Assembly: GCA_022592445.1 (NCBI GenBank)
Contig: JABYQR010000272.1
Span: 1-63,386, forward strand
DNA length: 63,386 nucleotides
Origin: Cytidiella melzeri
Taxonomy: Eukaryota; Basidiomycota; Agaricomycetes; Polyporales; Irpicaceae
Reading direction: 5' to 3'
The position numbers and the translations under genes were made by a program. Shown in pieces: positions 11,227 through 22,223 of this stretch (within the stretch, counting starts at the first letter, position 1; the number at the start of each line of letters is the position of its first letter). The notes under the pieces were generated by a model that saw only the letters and a list, made by a program, of their open reading frames with translations, did no database searches and was not told where the DNA came from.

Positions 11227-11699
11227 TAATTGAGGGGATACCTACGGCCCTAAGACTGGGTCCAAGGTTTGATCCAACTCTATCATCACCTGCCTCGCAG
11301 CAGTGTCCGGTGGCTTTATGTATGTAGATATCACACAGGCACAGCGCTCACACATCTATGCGTAACTTGCATTTGAGCTCGCCTCACCGATGTCAGCAAC
11401 TCACATTATGTCCGAGTGTGCTGGGATGAAGTAGCATAGAGACGGACAGGCACCAACACACTTGATGCACCATTGGCATTGGCCGGGGGCACTGAGATAT
11501 CATCGCAGCACGGGCGTATTGATAGATCTCCAAAACAGGAGTTCATTGAGGGGGTACCATAAAAGTATATATATCCATTCACATCACAAGACAAGCGGAA
11601 GAAAAAAGTATTTGAAGAGCTCGCAAACACCCACACGAAACCCCGGTGAAAAGGAGACGGAAAGATGACGCGCGCGCCTAGGTAGAAACTTGGAGGCAT

Positions 11700-12441
11700 T
11701 TACTGCGTAGCGAAAGCTGCACGATCACGGAGAGTGTCGGCTTGCACAGTCGGCTCAGGAGCAACGCTGCTCGTACCATTCGTAGTCTTTGCCTTCAGGC
11801 TGTAGAACGTGGGCTTCACAACAGCGCCATACAAGGTCTCAGCGCCCTTGAGATATAATGACGTCAGATTCGCGACTCTGGGATATGTGAGAAGACAGCA
11901 CTTACACGGAAGGCAGGAAGCTGGAGCCAGAGAATGAAGGTGGTCTTAAAGGCAAAATACCAAGGGAGGTAGTAGAGGATGATACGGGTAGCAAAGCTCT
12001 CCGTGAAGTTGAAGAAACCAAAGAGTACCCAGTACGTCAACCACTGGACATCATCAGCGTGACCAGGGGACTCGATAGCCTTAATGGAGAGATAGGCGGG
12101 GACTATCCAGCCAACAAGGTTGGAAACGGGTGCGGCGAAGGTGTTGATGGAGTGGAGGAGAACAAGAAGGGAGACAGCGCCGAGGAAGGCGTAGGCTTTG
12201 GGGATTTGAGTGGTGTGCTCGAAGTTGGTGAGAGCAGGGTACTTGGAGAGCTAAAGAAGGTGTCGCGTGAGCACTTTTTGGAACGGGCAATGGTGCCCTT
12301 TGCCCATACGGGAGGGCGGGAGACTGTGATCAGGAGAACGAACGAACGAACCTCCTTGTCGAGCTGGGCAACGTAGTGATTAGCCTTGTTCTGCGCCTGA
12401 ATAACGGCAGGGTGCTGCTTGACGTTTTGCGAGGTAGACAT
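11700..12441 (-). CDS. YOP1: Yop1/DP1/HVA22 family ER membrane-shaping protein
   Basis: Three exons (12352-12441, 11906-12250, 11700-11846) join in frame to 193 residues. The N-terminus is MSTSQNVKQHPAVIQAQN. The core has the family's paired hydrophobic hairpins, with AYAFLGAVSLLVLLHS, NLVGWIVPAYLSIKAIESP, the signature DDVQWLTYWVLFGFFNF and then YYLPWYFAFKTTFILWLQLP, followed by GAETLYGAVVKP. Introns are 101 nt (12251-12351) and 59 nt (11847-11905), both GT-AG. Yop1 inserts as hairpins into tubular ER, bends the membrane and interacts with reticulons and Rab GTPase membrane machinery. The length and the WLTYWV signature agree with the family. The stop is TAA at 11700-11702. Confidence 0.93.
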
Positions 12442-12798
12442 CTGGTTTGCAACAACACGACATGAAATTTTTGACGAGGTGATGATGCGAGGGACGGTGA
12501 GCTCTCTGTTGCACTCAAGAGACGACGAAAGAGGAACTGCACTCACTATGAGGTCGTTAGATCTATGTTGTACTGTGTCGTCGAGGATGGTGGTGGTTGT
12601 GGGGAGAGAGGGGGAGAGGAGACGTGGACGGGGGCGGTTGATATGGCGGCCTGATTTGATGACGTGTGTTTGGGTCCTGTGGGCCTCATGCGCTATGCCA
12701 CGCGCAATTGGGTGGCTCTTGCGCAAAGTGGCTCTCTCGATCTTGTACAACCTCCACCCATTCCACAACGCATATACAAGGCACATCCTCACTCAGCC

Positions 12799-13168
12799 AT
12801 GGCCGCCTACGAGTCCATTGCAGTGCGTATACTCCGTCGTCATCTCCAATAAAGCGCACGAATAACAACAATTGACACGTAGGCGTTGCACAAGCACATC
12901 CCCTCGTTCACCCCTTTCGTTCCTGTCGCCGTCTTGCCCTATCTCGCCTTCGCACTCCTCAGCGCAACCTTTGCTCTCGCGTTTTACTTTTCAACGTGCG
13001 TACACTCGCTAATTTGGCTAGTCTTCGAAGCGCACTAATCTACTGTGCTCGTACAGGATCTCCAAGTCGTCCTTGCCCATCCACGAAGTCCTCGTTGCCT
13101 CCCTAGCCAGCATCCTTGGCGGGTTTGGTGTCGTCGCCCTCTTCTGCTCCGTTGGCGTATACGTGTAG
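12799..13168 (+). CDS. OST5: Oligosaccharyltransferase subunit Ost5/TMEM258
   Basis: Three exons (12799-12822, 12883-12995, 13057-13168) with introns of 60 and 61 nt give an 82-residue protein. It has two transmembrane segments, VAVLPYLAFALLSATFALAF and LVASLASILGGFGVVALFCS, and the family C-terminus SVGVYV. Ost5 is a small non-catalytic subunit of the ER oligosaccharyltransferase that transfers the dolichol-linked glycan to asparagine. The size and the two-helix layout ending in GxYV match TMEM258/Ost5. The gene is divergent from YOP1 (357 bp between starts) and convergent with RPA12 (78 bp between stops). The first exon is only 24 nt. Confidence 0.9.
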
Positions 13169-13246
13169 CGTTACCATTCAACAGACAAGATAGCCGTATG
13201 CCGTAACGAAAATACGCCGCAGCCTGACTGCGCAAGGACACACGTA

Positions 13247-13933
13247 TCAGTTGTTCACTCGCCAGCCGTGTCTGCATTTGACGCACTATCGTTCATTGGG
13301 CTATATCAGTGTCCCGGTATAGAGTGGAGGATGGGACTTACAGTGTAGAGGATCGTAGACCCCTCGTCTGCGCTGCGAAGCTATACGATTGCTGTCAACC
13401 TATCTCTTGTCGTATACTGGAATACCACTCGGAGTTCGTACCTGCATCTCTTTGGAATACGCTTCCATGTGTCCGCAGCTGGGACATTTCTCTGTAACCT
13501 GTATCACGGATAAAGGCTCAGACAACGCGTCTCCATCAGCGAGACTAGAGCAGGCCGCTAATGTACCTTCAGGAGCGCATCCTCGCTATCATGTGTCTTG
13601 GTTTGCGTCTTGCCTTTCTGTCGTAGAGCTGAAGGGAATGCGTCTGGATGTGACCGAGTGATGATCTCTATATTTTCGTAAGCTGGTGCACAACTTGATC
13701 AGCATGAAGCGTACATCGCATTTTGAGAAACATAGGAGAAGCACTTACAACTCGCTGGCTCGCGATATCCACACTGCTCGCATGGGACTTCATTCTGCTC
13801 ATCCTTTGGGAGGTCCAGCAGTGTCCCGCAGTCTGGGCAGAACAGCAAAGAACCTAGCGTCGAAACCCGGTTGTTAGGGTATGCTACTTGTGTATTTCTG
13901 GTACTCGCCAATTTTCTCTGCTCGTTTTGCCAT
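13247..13933 (-). CDS. RPA12: RNA polymerase I subunit A12.2 (Rpa12)
   Basis: Six exons join to 126 residues, the usual length. The N-terminal zinc ribbon reads GSLLFCPDCGTLLDLP and VPCEQCGYREP. The linker IITRSHPDAFPSALRQK leads to the TFIIS-like C-terminal ribbon CPSCGHMEAYSKEMQ with the catalytic hairpin RSADEGSTILYT and the ending CVKCRHGWRVNN. Rpa12 drives RNA cleavage, proofreading and termination in Pol I; the conserved DE of RSADEG is the active-site acidic pair. Exons: 13909-13933, 13749-13853, 13567-13682, 13442-13498, 13342-13380 and 13247-13285. To start MAKRAEKIGSLLF, the first intron (13854-13908) must use a GC donor (gcgagt) with branch ctaac. A longer ATG at 13986 read straight through is the alternative. 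Confidence 0.92.
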
Positions 13934-14283
13934 CCTCGACTGATAATTCGGTGAGTTCGCTGCGCGCTCTGCACGCCGTCGGACACGATCAGAAATTTCC
14001 ATGCACGATCACGTGATGCACACGACAGATGCGATTCACGTCAGTCCCAGGGATCTGCAGGCCATGTCTTTACACAAAACCAGCAACGGTCCTTCACCAG
14101 CTATGTACTGTACGGGCTTTGGTTCCTCGACGCTGGCATTATAGCCTGGGCTCGTCTTGCCCTGGCAGATTGGGGTCACATGACCCCTCAATATTTGATG
14201 TGAACGCACTGGCACCCTGCGTCCTCCGTCGACCCTGCCATTACTCCCCTCGAAGCTTTTGGCATCTCTGAGCTGTTGGCAAG

Positions 14284-17133
14284 ATGGCAGCCGATGTTGA
14301 CACAGCGACCCAGGCAAACTACACCCAGATCGCGTCGACGCACGTCCACTTGGACTGGACGATCGATTTCGAAGGCAAGTTTATCGAGGGGAGTGCGACG
14401 CATACGTTCGAGGTCAAGGAAGGAGGGGTAGGGCAGGTGGTGTACGTTTCCTGAAGATGATTTCTTTTCCTGGGCAGTTTGCTCATCAATATTGTCAGAC
14501 TCGATGCGAATGCGTTGGAAATCCATAGGGTAGAGGTTGAAGGAGGTATAGCAAGCGTACGTTGGACAAACTCTCCCTCCAGCTTGGCAGACGCCATCAT
14601 AATAATACTGGCTGCATGCTGTTGATAGTATGCACTTGGCGAGGCGCACCCTGTTATGGGCACAGCTCTCAGCATCTGCCTTCCCACCCCGCCACCCGCT
14701 GGGTCCACGTTCAAAGCCACGATTTGGTACAAAACAACGGAAGGAGCGATTTCTCTGCAATTTTTGGAAAAAGAGTAAACCAGTTTCTTTGTTTTCAACA
14801 CATGTCAAGGTTGATTGACCGTGATATAGGCAAACACAAGGCAAGAAATTCCCGTACCTCTTCAGCCAATGCCAACCCATCTATGCACGAACATTGCTGC
14901 CCGTGCAAGATTCTCCCTCTGTCAAGATTGTATGTTCCCTTTGCTCACATCTGGCATACGCATGAAGAGACAAAAGCTCATAGCAATGTGGTACACTAGA
15001 CATACTCGGCGAGTGTCCGCTCCGTCCTCCCTGTTCTTCTATCAGCTGTGAGAGTGTCCCCTCCATCTGACGGTCCTGCGCACGGCGGCAAGGTGGTAGG
15101 GAGGGACGTCGTCACGTATACTTACGAGCAGGTACGCTTCGCCTTTTAGGATCCTTGAATATACTCGCATTGAATGGACTATCACAGACAGTCCCGATTC
15201 CTTCATACCTGATAGCCATTGCATCGGGCAATGTCGTCTACCGAAGCTTCGACAAGGTTCCTGGTAAAGACTGGACGAGTGGGATATGGGCCGAGCCGGA
15301 GCTGATCGATGCGGCGTATTGGGAGTTTAGCGAGGATACGACGAAGTAAGCTTGTCATAACACTGCTGCTGGACAAACTGAACGGTGTTTGTGAATAACA
15401 TTAGGTTCCTTGCAAAAGAGGAGGAGATTGTGCCACCGTATCGTTTCAAGGTATACGATTTGTTGGTTCTGCCGCCGTCGTTCCCGTACGGAGGGATGGT
15501 GAGCTCAATTCTGAAAGGATGTGCAAGTGCTAAGCTCACGTTTTTGCGCAGGAAAACGCTTGCTTATCCTTCCTGACGCCCAGTATGTGCCTTGATAACT
15601 GTGCTGGCTGAGGCACTGAAACGATCATTGCATGTAGCTTTGCTCACAGGCGACAGGACACTGGTAATGCCGTCCTCAGGTTAAGAATATCGGAATGCTG
15701 AACCTGACTAGGTAGACGTCGTCGTCCACGAACTGACCCACTCCTGGTTCGGCAACGGCGTAACGTATGTCTCCCCTTTCAATATCTACTCCCTCCGCAT
15801 CTCATACCAACTCTGCTCAAGTCATGCCAGCCCAACCCACTTTTGGCTGAACGAAGGGTGGACGACCTACATCGAACGGCTCCTCCTCGAGAAACTGCAG
15901 TCTCCCGCCGCTCGCGGTTTATCGTACTTGATCGGCTACAAGTCGCTCGAGGACGCTTTGAAGTTGTACGAGAAGCAGCCCAAGTACCAGAGGCTTGTGA
16001 TTGAGATGGAAAAGGGGGAGGATCCGGACGACTCGTACAGTCGGATTCCGTACGATAAAGGCGCGAATTTGATTCTTCACATCGGTGAGTCCTTCTTGGA
16101 CACCTGCTCTTTTGCAAACGAGCACTCAGTGTGATGGCTGTGATGTAGAACGTACGATTGGCGGCCTAGACGTCTTCTTGCCGTACGTGAACGACTACGT
16201 GAACACGTTCATGGGTAAGAGCATCACAACGCAGCAGTGGAAGGATCATTTGTACGCGTTCTATGAGAAGCATGGTGGTTCGGAAAAGGTCAAGCTTTTG
16301 GATAGCATTGACTGGAATGTACGTGCATTCTATTTCGTTGAGAATAAAAGCTTCGAGTCTCATGAACCGACAGGCATGGTTCTATGGAGAAGGGCCCTCG
16401 TTACCCGTTGAGATGAAGTACGACACGAGCTTGGTTGAGGCGGCTTATGCCCTGGCGTACGTACATATCGCAGTCATCTCAACGACTTTCTTCTTTTCTG
16501 ACTGCATACAGTGACCGCTGGGACGCATCGCGCTCAACTACCGACCTTACCAAGCTCGACTTTACAGCATCCGACATAGACGACTTCAACTCCAATCAAA
16601 AAGGTACATCACACGCTAAACCTCAACCCTACATATGTTCCACTCACTCTACTGATTTTTTTCTCCTTTTTCTATGTCTGTCCCATAGCGGTATTTCTCG
16701 AACGCCTCCAATCCTACCCCTCCCTCCCGGCCACACACGTATCCCACCTCGGCTCCCTCTACGGCCTCTCCACCACCTCCAATGTCGAGATTCGCTACCG
16801 GTTCTACGCCCTCGCGCTGCTCGACACGACCTCAGACGCGGCAAGGCTGTTCACGCCTGACGCTATCAAGTGGGTCGTAGGCGAAGACGGGACGGGGATT
16901 ATCAAAGGACGGATGAAGTTTTGTCGGCCGATTTTGAGAGCGGTGGGTGGGTTGGATAAGGAGGCGACAGTGGAGGCGTATAGGAGGAACCGCGAGGCGT
17001 TCCATCCGATTGCTGTCAAGGCGATTGACAAGGTATGTTGTGGGGTTTTTTTTTCTCTTTCAAAAAACAATCTGTGTTATGTATGCTGACGTAGGTGCGA
17101 TTTTGTGCTTGTCAGGATCTTGGGTTAACATGA
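14284..17133 (+). CDS. LTA4H: Leukotriene A4 hydrolase-type M1 aminopeptidase, paralogue 1
   Basis: This is a multi-exon gene starting [18 protein letters not shown] at 14284. Exons encode [37 protein letters not shown] and the substrate-pocket segment PYGGM joined by an intron to [10 protein letters not shown] (the GxMEN exopeptidase motif). The zinc site is [18 protein letters not shown], followed after an intron by [16 protein letters not shown], which supplies the third zinc ligand Glu. The C-terminal helical domain includes [20 protein letters not shown] and [17 protein letters not shown]. The last exon gives DLGLT and a TGA at 17131-17133. The family combines aminopeptidase and epoxide hydrolase activity; the yeast member is Lap2. 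All metal and exopeptidase motifs are intact, so an active enzyme is expected. Confidence 0.93.
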
Positions 17134-18727
17134 AGCCATGCTGCGACTTCGAGGAGGACACGTGCGTTTTACGGTTAGATGCTTTTCTCGAGTTCAAGTA
17201 AAGCAAGTGTTTCGCTGTTATATTCGTAATCCAATTCACAATGTGAAGGACGCGTTGACTACTTTTGTGGCATGATCGCGCGTACGCGTCTACGGATGGT
17301 CCAAGATGGTTACCCACGCACAATGGCACTGGGGACCTCAATCTGTGCATAGCACTCATTCTACGGACGGCGCAGGTGGGAGGTATGATGAGAAGCATAC
17401 TCGGTGATTACATGACACAGATCACAGCTAGAAGAAGGCGGACATATGGATTGCATCGTCGCTGAGCCATTCTGCTGTACTGATATGCGCTGTGGGTGAG
17501 GTGAGCAATTACACGCGAACGAGAACTATCATTCCCCTCTTGGCGTTGTTACTGATCCTTGTGAAAGCTAGGCTTTGTCGCCTTGAGCTAGTTCTACACA
17601 TATAGCCGTTGTCCACTGTCTCACCCAGTCCTATGAAAGCCATTCACCCACCGTGTCAAAGCCAGGACCACCAACGATAATACACAAAGTGCTCAAACCT
17701 CGCATGTCAGGGTTGGCTTCCGGATAGTAATGACGTTCGACGAGTACCTTTTCTTGACATAGTGACATAGAAAATCCAACACGAGGCAGCGCTGAGCAAA
17801 CATGTCCTGGTACGATGAGCGGCAGGGTTTTCGGTCCTCTGTCTCATGACAGCAGAGACCGCAGTCAGATGACAGGGAAACAGTAGTTGTAAATCCAAGT
17901 CACAGTCTTAATGTCCATTGGGCGTCGAGCAATGCAATTCTGATATGAGTGTGTCTTTTGCCAACATCATTGAGCTATTCTCAAGGCTACTGTGCTACCC
18001 ACTGGAAGTCTGGGAGAGAGGAGGGCGAGGAATTGTCCTTGGGAACCGTGACTTTCAACAGAGTCCGTCATCAGGAAGTGAGACCGGAGATCACTCTTGA
18101 GAGCGTTAGGTAGGGAATGACCCAGGAGGGGCTTCTCATGTCGTCGAGCTAGTTCGAAGGCCTCGGCGAGGTGTCTCTGGCAAGTGCGATGGAGAGGGTT
18201 ACCTGGGCTGCTGTAAGACGGAAGAGTTAACTTTAGGTACATGGGAGAGGACGGTGAGTGCTCACGTTTCCGCACGTAGCTACTGCTGCCCGTACTCAGA
18301 GATGGGCGTGGGTGGTCTCATTCGCGCCGGACAATTCACCTTTACTGGGCTTGAGGGACCGCACTAGATTGTCTGGACGGAAGCAGCGCTCCAAGTCGCA
18401 GTAAACTATGATGAAGAAGGGAATGAGCACAACGCACGGCTAGGAAGAGACATTGAAAGCATAATTCAGCAGGTTCAATCGACGCCAAGAACTCGTATAC
18501 GGCACACTTCCTGCAACATGAGCGAACGCGTACTATGGTTTTACCACGGGTTGTGCTTTGTATCTGTTCTACCCAGGCATGACAGAAAAACAGTAGTCAA
18601 ACCATATGCGCAATAATAGTGATAAGTTAGTGGGATACAGATGTTAAAGTCTGCAAGAGCATATGATGTGCTCAGTCGAATGAACGGCAAGAAAGAAGAC
18701 GACACGCACACAGATGGAGAGCACAAG
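17134..18727. other. Intergenic stretch of about 1.6 kb, no supported gene
   Basis: Both strands contain only short open frames, the longest a minus-strand 102-codon frame at 17967-18275 with no recognisable domain. It includes the 3' flanks of the convergent LTA4H and SPC25 genes. Confidence 0.5.
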
Positions 18728-19628
18728 TCAGCGCCCTTGCATGACTAGATGCTCAAATGCCTGTCGGACCTGCTTGATGAACGCATAAACATCTCTGGTT
18801 TCGTTTAGCTCATCCAGTAGTATAGGCAGCGTGGGTAGAGCAGGGCTGGTGGTGGGCACTGAGGAGTGACATCAGACAAAACAAGGAAACAAGATCCAGT
18901 GATCACCCCCACCTTTGTATACGCTGCTTGATACGTCGATCACCACACTAAACTCGCGATCAGGGTTACCTTTATCAATGTGGGTAAAGCGGAGAAGGAC
19001 TTTGTCTTTTTCAATGCCTTCTACATAACATTGTAACCGCCTTTCACACTCGAGCAGTTCTGGTGCTGTTCTTGATGCATATGTTTCCAGGATTGAGCGT
19101 TCCCTATCGCGTTCTGCCTAGGTGTGAGCTCACGCACCCGTATGTAGATCGAGAAGAACCGACCTCTTCGTAGGTCCATAACTACAGCTCGTTTCTGTTC
19201 TATCTCTGCATCCAGCTGGCTGCATTGCTCCCTTATTGTAGCTAATTGCCGTTCAAGCTGGACAGCCGATAGCTCTGCTTTCTTTCTCTCCTCACGCTCT
19301 CGGTCGAGTTCTGTGATTTCCTTGATTCTTGTAGTTTGTATAGAGCAGCATACGTCGTACCTGCGATGAGTTCTAGCTCTTTGACCTTGCAAACATTCGT
19401 CTCGTTCTCGTGGCTCTGTATCTTCTCCGCCAACCGTTTCTTCTCGTGTGTGTGCGCATTCTTGCGGCGTGTGATCTCCGCCTGAGCAGTATGAGTGTAA
19501 TGTGAAACCGCCTTGAGAAAGTTACGTGTCGAATGCTCATACAATTCGAGGTCGAGATCTATGTGGGGGTTCTGCTGTGCCAGGAGGGCCGCCAAGTCGA
19601 ACTTTGGTACGCGGAGGACGTGAGCCAT
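18728..19628 (-). CDS. SPC25: Kinetochore protein Spc25 (Ndc80 complex)
   Basis: Exons on the minus strand start MAHVLRVPKFDLAALL at 19628 and run through a long coiled coil (TRRKNAHTHEKKRLAEKIQS, ELDREREERKKAELSAVQ, CSQLDAEIEQKRAVVMDL). They end in the Spc25 globular domain: LLRFTHIDKGNPDREFSVVI, DVSSSVYKVP, LPILLDELNETRDVYAFIK and VRQAFEHLVMQGR, then TGA at 18728-18730. Three short introns restore the frame, including one of 50 nt at about 19311-19360. Spc25 pairs with Spc24 at the centromere-proximal end of the Ndc80 complex. The DREFSVVIDVS and final helix match the Pfam Spindle_Spc25 pattern. It shares a 237-bp divergent promoter region with DBF2; both act in mitosis, but co-regulation is only a suggestion. 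Confidence 0.9.
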
Positions 19629-19865
19629 AGTTGAATAGCGTGGAAAAGCGTTTTGTCACGCGAATGGCCAGCAAAACGCGTCTGTCACGGCACGTGAAAT
19701 CTGTCACGCTACGGGCGCGCGATCGCGCTTCCCACTTTGTTGCAAGTCGAACATCGATCGTGTTCTGTCTCGTGGCCTTTGCTCTCATCTTGCTTTGTTT
19801 TGCTATCTTTGCTCTCTGCCCAGATACTTCATATTCGCTGGCACCAGTAAGGAACCTGTATCAAT

Positions 19866-21774
19866 ATGGCTTCACGCCAGACAAAGCAGAACCTGTACAA
19901 CGATATACACATGAACACAGCCAAAGGGACTATGTATGGCTCACAGGATATACACATGGCAACCGCGAAGGGGTCTCTCTACGGAGACATTAGAATGGAC
20001 ACCGCAAGACCGGAAGCTACGATCAAGAAGGGGGGACTCAAGCAATGGCAAAGGGACATCGCGGACAGCCCAGAGGTGAAGCGAAAGGCTACGGTGGCTC
20101 AACTATGTAAGTGCTGCCCATGAGATACTGTCTGACTGTTTTGTTGATATTCAGCTGACTTCTAAGTGTCTATTTGCGCATCGTAGACTTTCTCGACTAT
20201 TATTTCCAGATGCTCGGCTACCTCGCAGGTCGGAAGGAGAGACGTGCTAACTTTGCCAAAGACACCTCCGACCGCGGCCTCACGCATTCGGAATACAGCA
20301 AGGAATGGAAGTCGTACTGTGGTCGCGAGCGCGTTCTCTTGCGGAAACGAAGAGCCAAGCTTAGGCTAGATCAGTTCCATATTATCGCTCAGGTAGGGCA
20401 GGGCGGGTACGGGGAAGTCTTTCTCGCGAGGAAACGTGATTCAAGCGAAGTCTGTGCCCTCAAAAAGATGAGAAAGAGTACACTGCACAAGATGGATGAG
20501 GTACGCAACTAGTGTCCGAATTAGGGTTCTGTTCTTATTTGCCCCCAGATTCGCCACGTACTCGTTGAACGTGACATTCTCACTGCGACGAGGACTCCCT
20601 GGCTTGTCCGTTTGTTATATGCTTTTCAAGACACTGCACACGTCTATCTTGCGATGGAGTACGTGCCAGGAGGCGATTTTCGAACTCTGATGAACAACAG
20701 TGGTGTGCTGAAGGAAGAATATGCTCGCTTCTACATCTGCGAAATGTTTATGGCTGTCGATGAGCTGCATAAATTGGGTTATATTCACCGAGATCTCAAG
20801 CCAGAGGTATGCGTTTTCCAGGGACACTGGTACTCTCCTCTTATGCGGAATACAGAACTTCCTCGTTGATGGGACTGGTCACGTCAAGCTGACAGACTTT
20901 GGTCTCGCTACTGGAGCTCTTAACCCTACCCGTATCGAGTCACTAAGGATCAAGGTAGCTCTCTCTCACCTTAGAACAGCGATTGCTTGACTGACCGCAT
21001 GCCAGCTGGACAAAGCGAAGGATAACGAAGTTATCACTCGCTCGACACTGGAAAGGCGCTCAATCTACAAGTCAATCCGACAGCAAGACCCTCGCTATGC
21101 AGATTCTGTTGTGGGTTCACCGGATTACATGGCTCCTGAGGTACTCAGAGGCAAGCCTTATACATACGCTGTCGACTACTGGTCTCTAGGATGCATCTTC
21201 TTCGAGTTCCTTGCAGGCTTCCCACCTTTTACAGGCGAGACAGCCGAGGAGACATGGACCAACTTGAAAAAATGGACAACGGTGCTCGCTCGGCCACATT
21301 ATGACAAACCTGAAGACCAGATCTTCAACCTGACAGATGTTGCCTGGGATGCCGTCACACGGTGCGTCTGGCTAACGCGGTGTCTGTCAGATTCACAGGC
21401 ACTCACTTAGTCTATATAGACTGATTGCACACGCCAGCGTGCGTTACTCTACTCTGGACCAAGTCAAACGACACCCGTTCTTTAGTCGCATTCGATGGGA
21501 AAATCTCCGTCAGACCGAAGCGCCATTCGTTCCTCAACTGGAGTCAGAGACCGACACGATGTACTACGACGACTTCACCAACGAGGCCGACATGGCCAAA
21601 TACCAGGAGGTGATCGAGAAGCAGCGTGCTGTGGCTGGAATGAAGGAGGTTGAGGAGCCAACGGCGAGAGGGGTCTGGGCTGGGTTTACGTTTGGTAAGA
21701 ATGGACCCAATACAAAGGCCATCAATGCTATGGGTGTACCGGATGAGAGCGGCAGTTTGGCGACGATCTTCTAG
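19866..21774 (+). CDS. DBF2: Dbf2/Sid2-type NDR kinase (AGC family)
   Basis: Six or so exons encode a protein of roughly 520 residues starting MASRQTKQNLYNDIHM. A Mob1-binding N-terminal region (FLDYYFQMLGYLAGRKERR) precedes the kinase domain. Visible motifs are the glycine loop VGQGGYGEVFLARK, VCALKKM, the catalytic IHRDLKPE joined by an intron to NFLVDGTG, LTDFGLATG, an NDR-type insert in the activation segment, VVGSPDYMAPEVL and the lobe motif YTYAVDYWSLGCIFFE. The AGC tail contains TDTMYYDDF. In yeasts Dbf2/Sid2 with Mob1 is the terminal kinase of the mitotic exit/septation initiation network at spindle pole and division site. All catalytic residues are present. The repeated N-terminal phrases NTAKGTMYGS and ATAKGSLYGD are a small local duplication. 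Confidence 0.93.
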
Positions 21775-22223
21775 AGTGTAGTGCGATAGACGACTATCGG
21801 ATGAGAACGTTTGTTGTACGGTTTATACCCCTTGTGCATTGCTGCAGTCAATGTATAGCACACCGTATATGTGGCCGCCGTTCTGCTAGTCAGTCAACGT
21901 TGCTGTGAGCGCCTTTTCACTATATTGCTCTCACACCCGTCCTTGTTTCCAACTTGAACAACAGCGACGCGTTGTAGGTACCAGTGCGTATGTTCAATTC
22001 CAAGGTCGCCTCAAACTGTGCATGTATTGATCCAGTCCTGCTCGTCACAGGTGCTTATTGCTCGGACTCATCTTTGAGCAGAACTGATTAGTAGCCTTCT
22101 GATTGCGTGCACTTTTAGCTAGTGCACGATCCTCCAACATCTTCTACCACTGTACCCCAAAAGTGTGAGTACTTCACTCGTACGAGCCCTTTGAACGTTT
22201 GAGTTCAGCTTTATCAGCTTGTA

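Noticed and set aside
12103..12792. 229-codon minus-strand frame overlapping YOP1
   Set aside because: It reads through the first YOP1 intron and is out of frame with the conserved protein; the spliced YOP1 model explains the DNA.
17967..18275. 102-codon minus-strand frame between LTA4H and SPC25
   Set aside because: No domain, no splice continuation and ordinary composition for chance frames.
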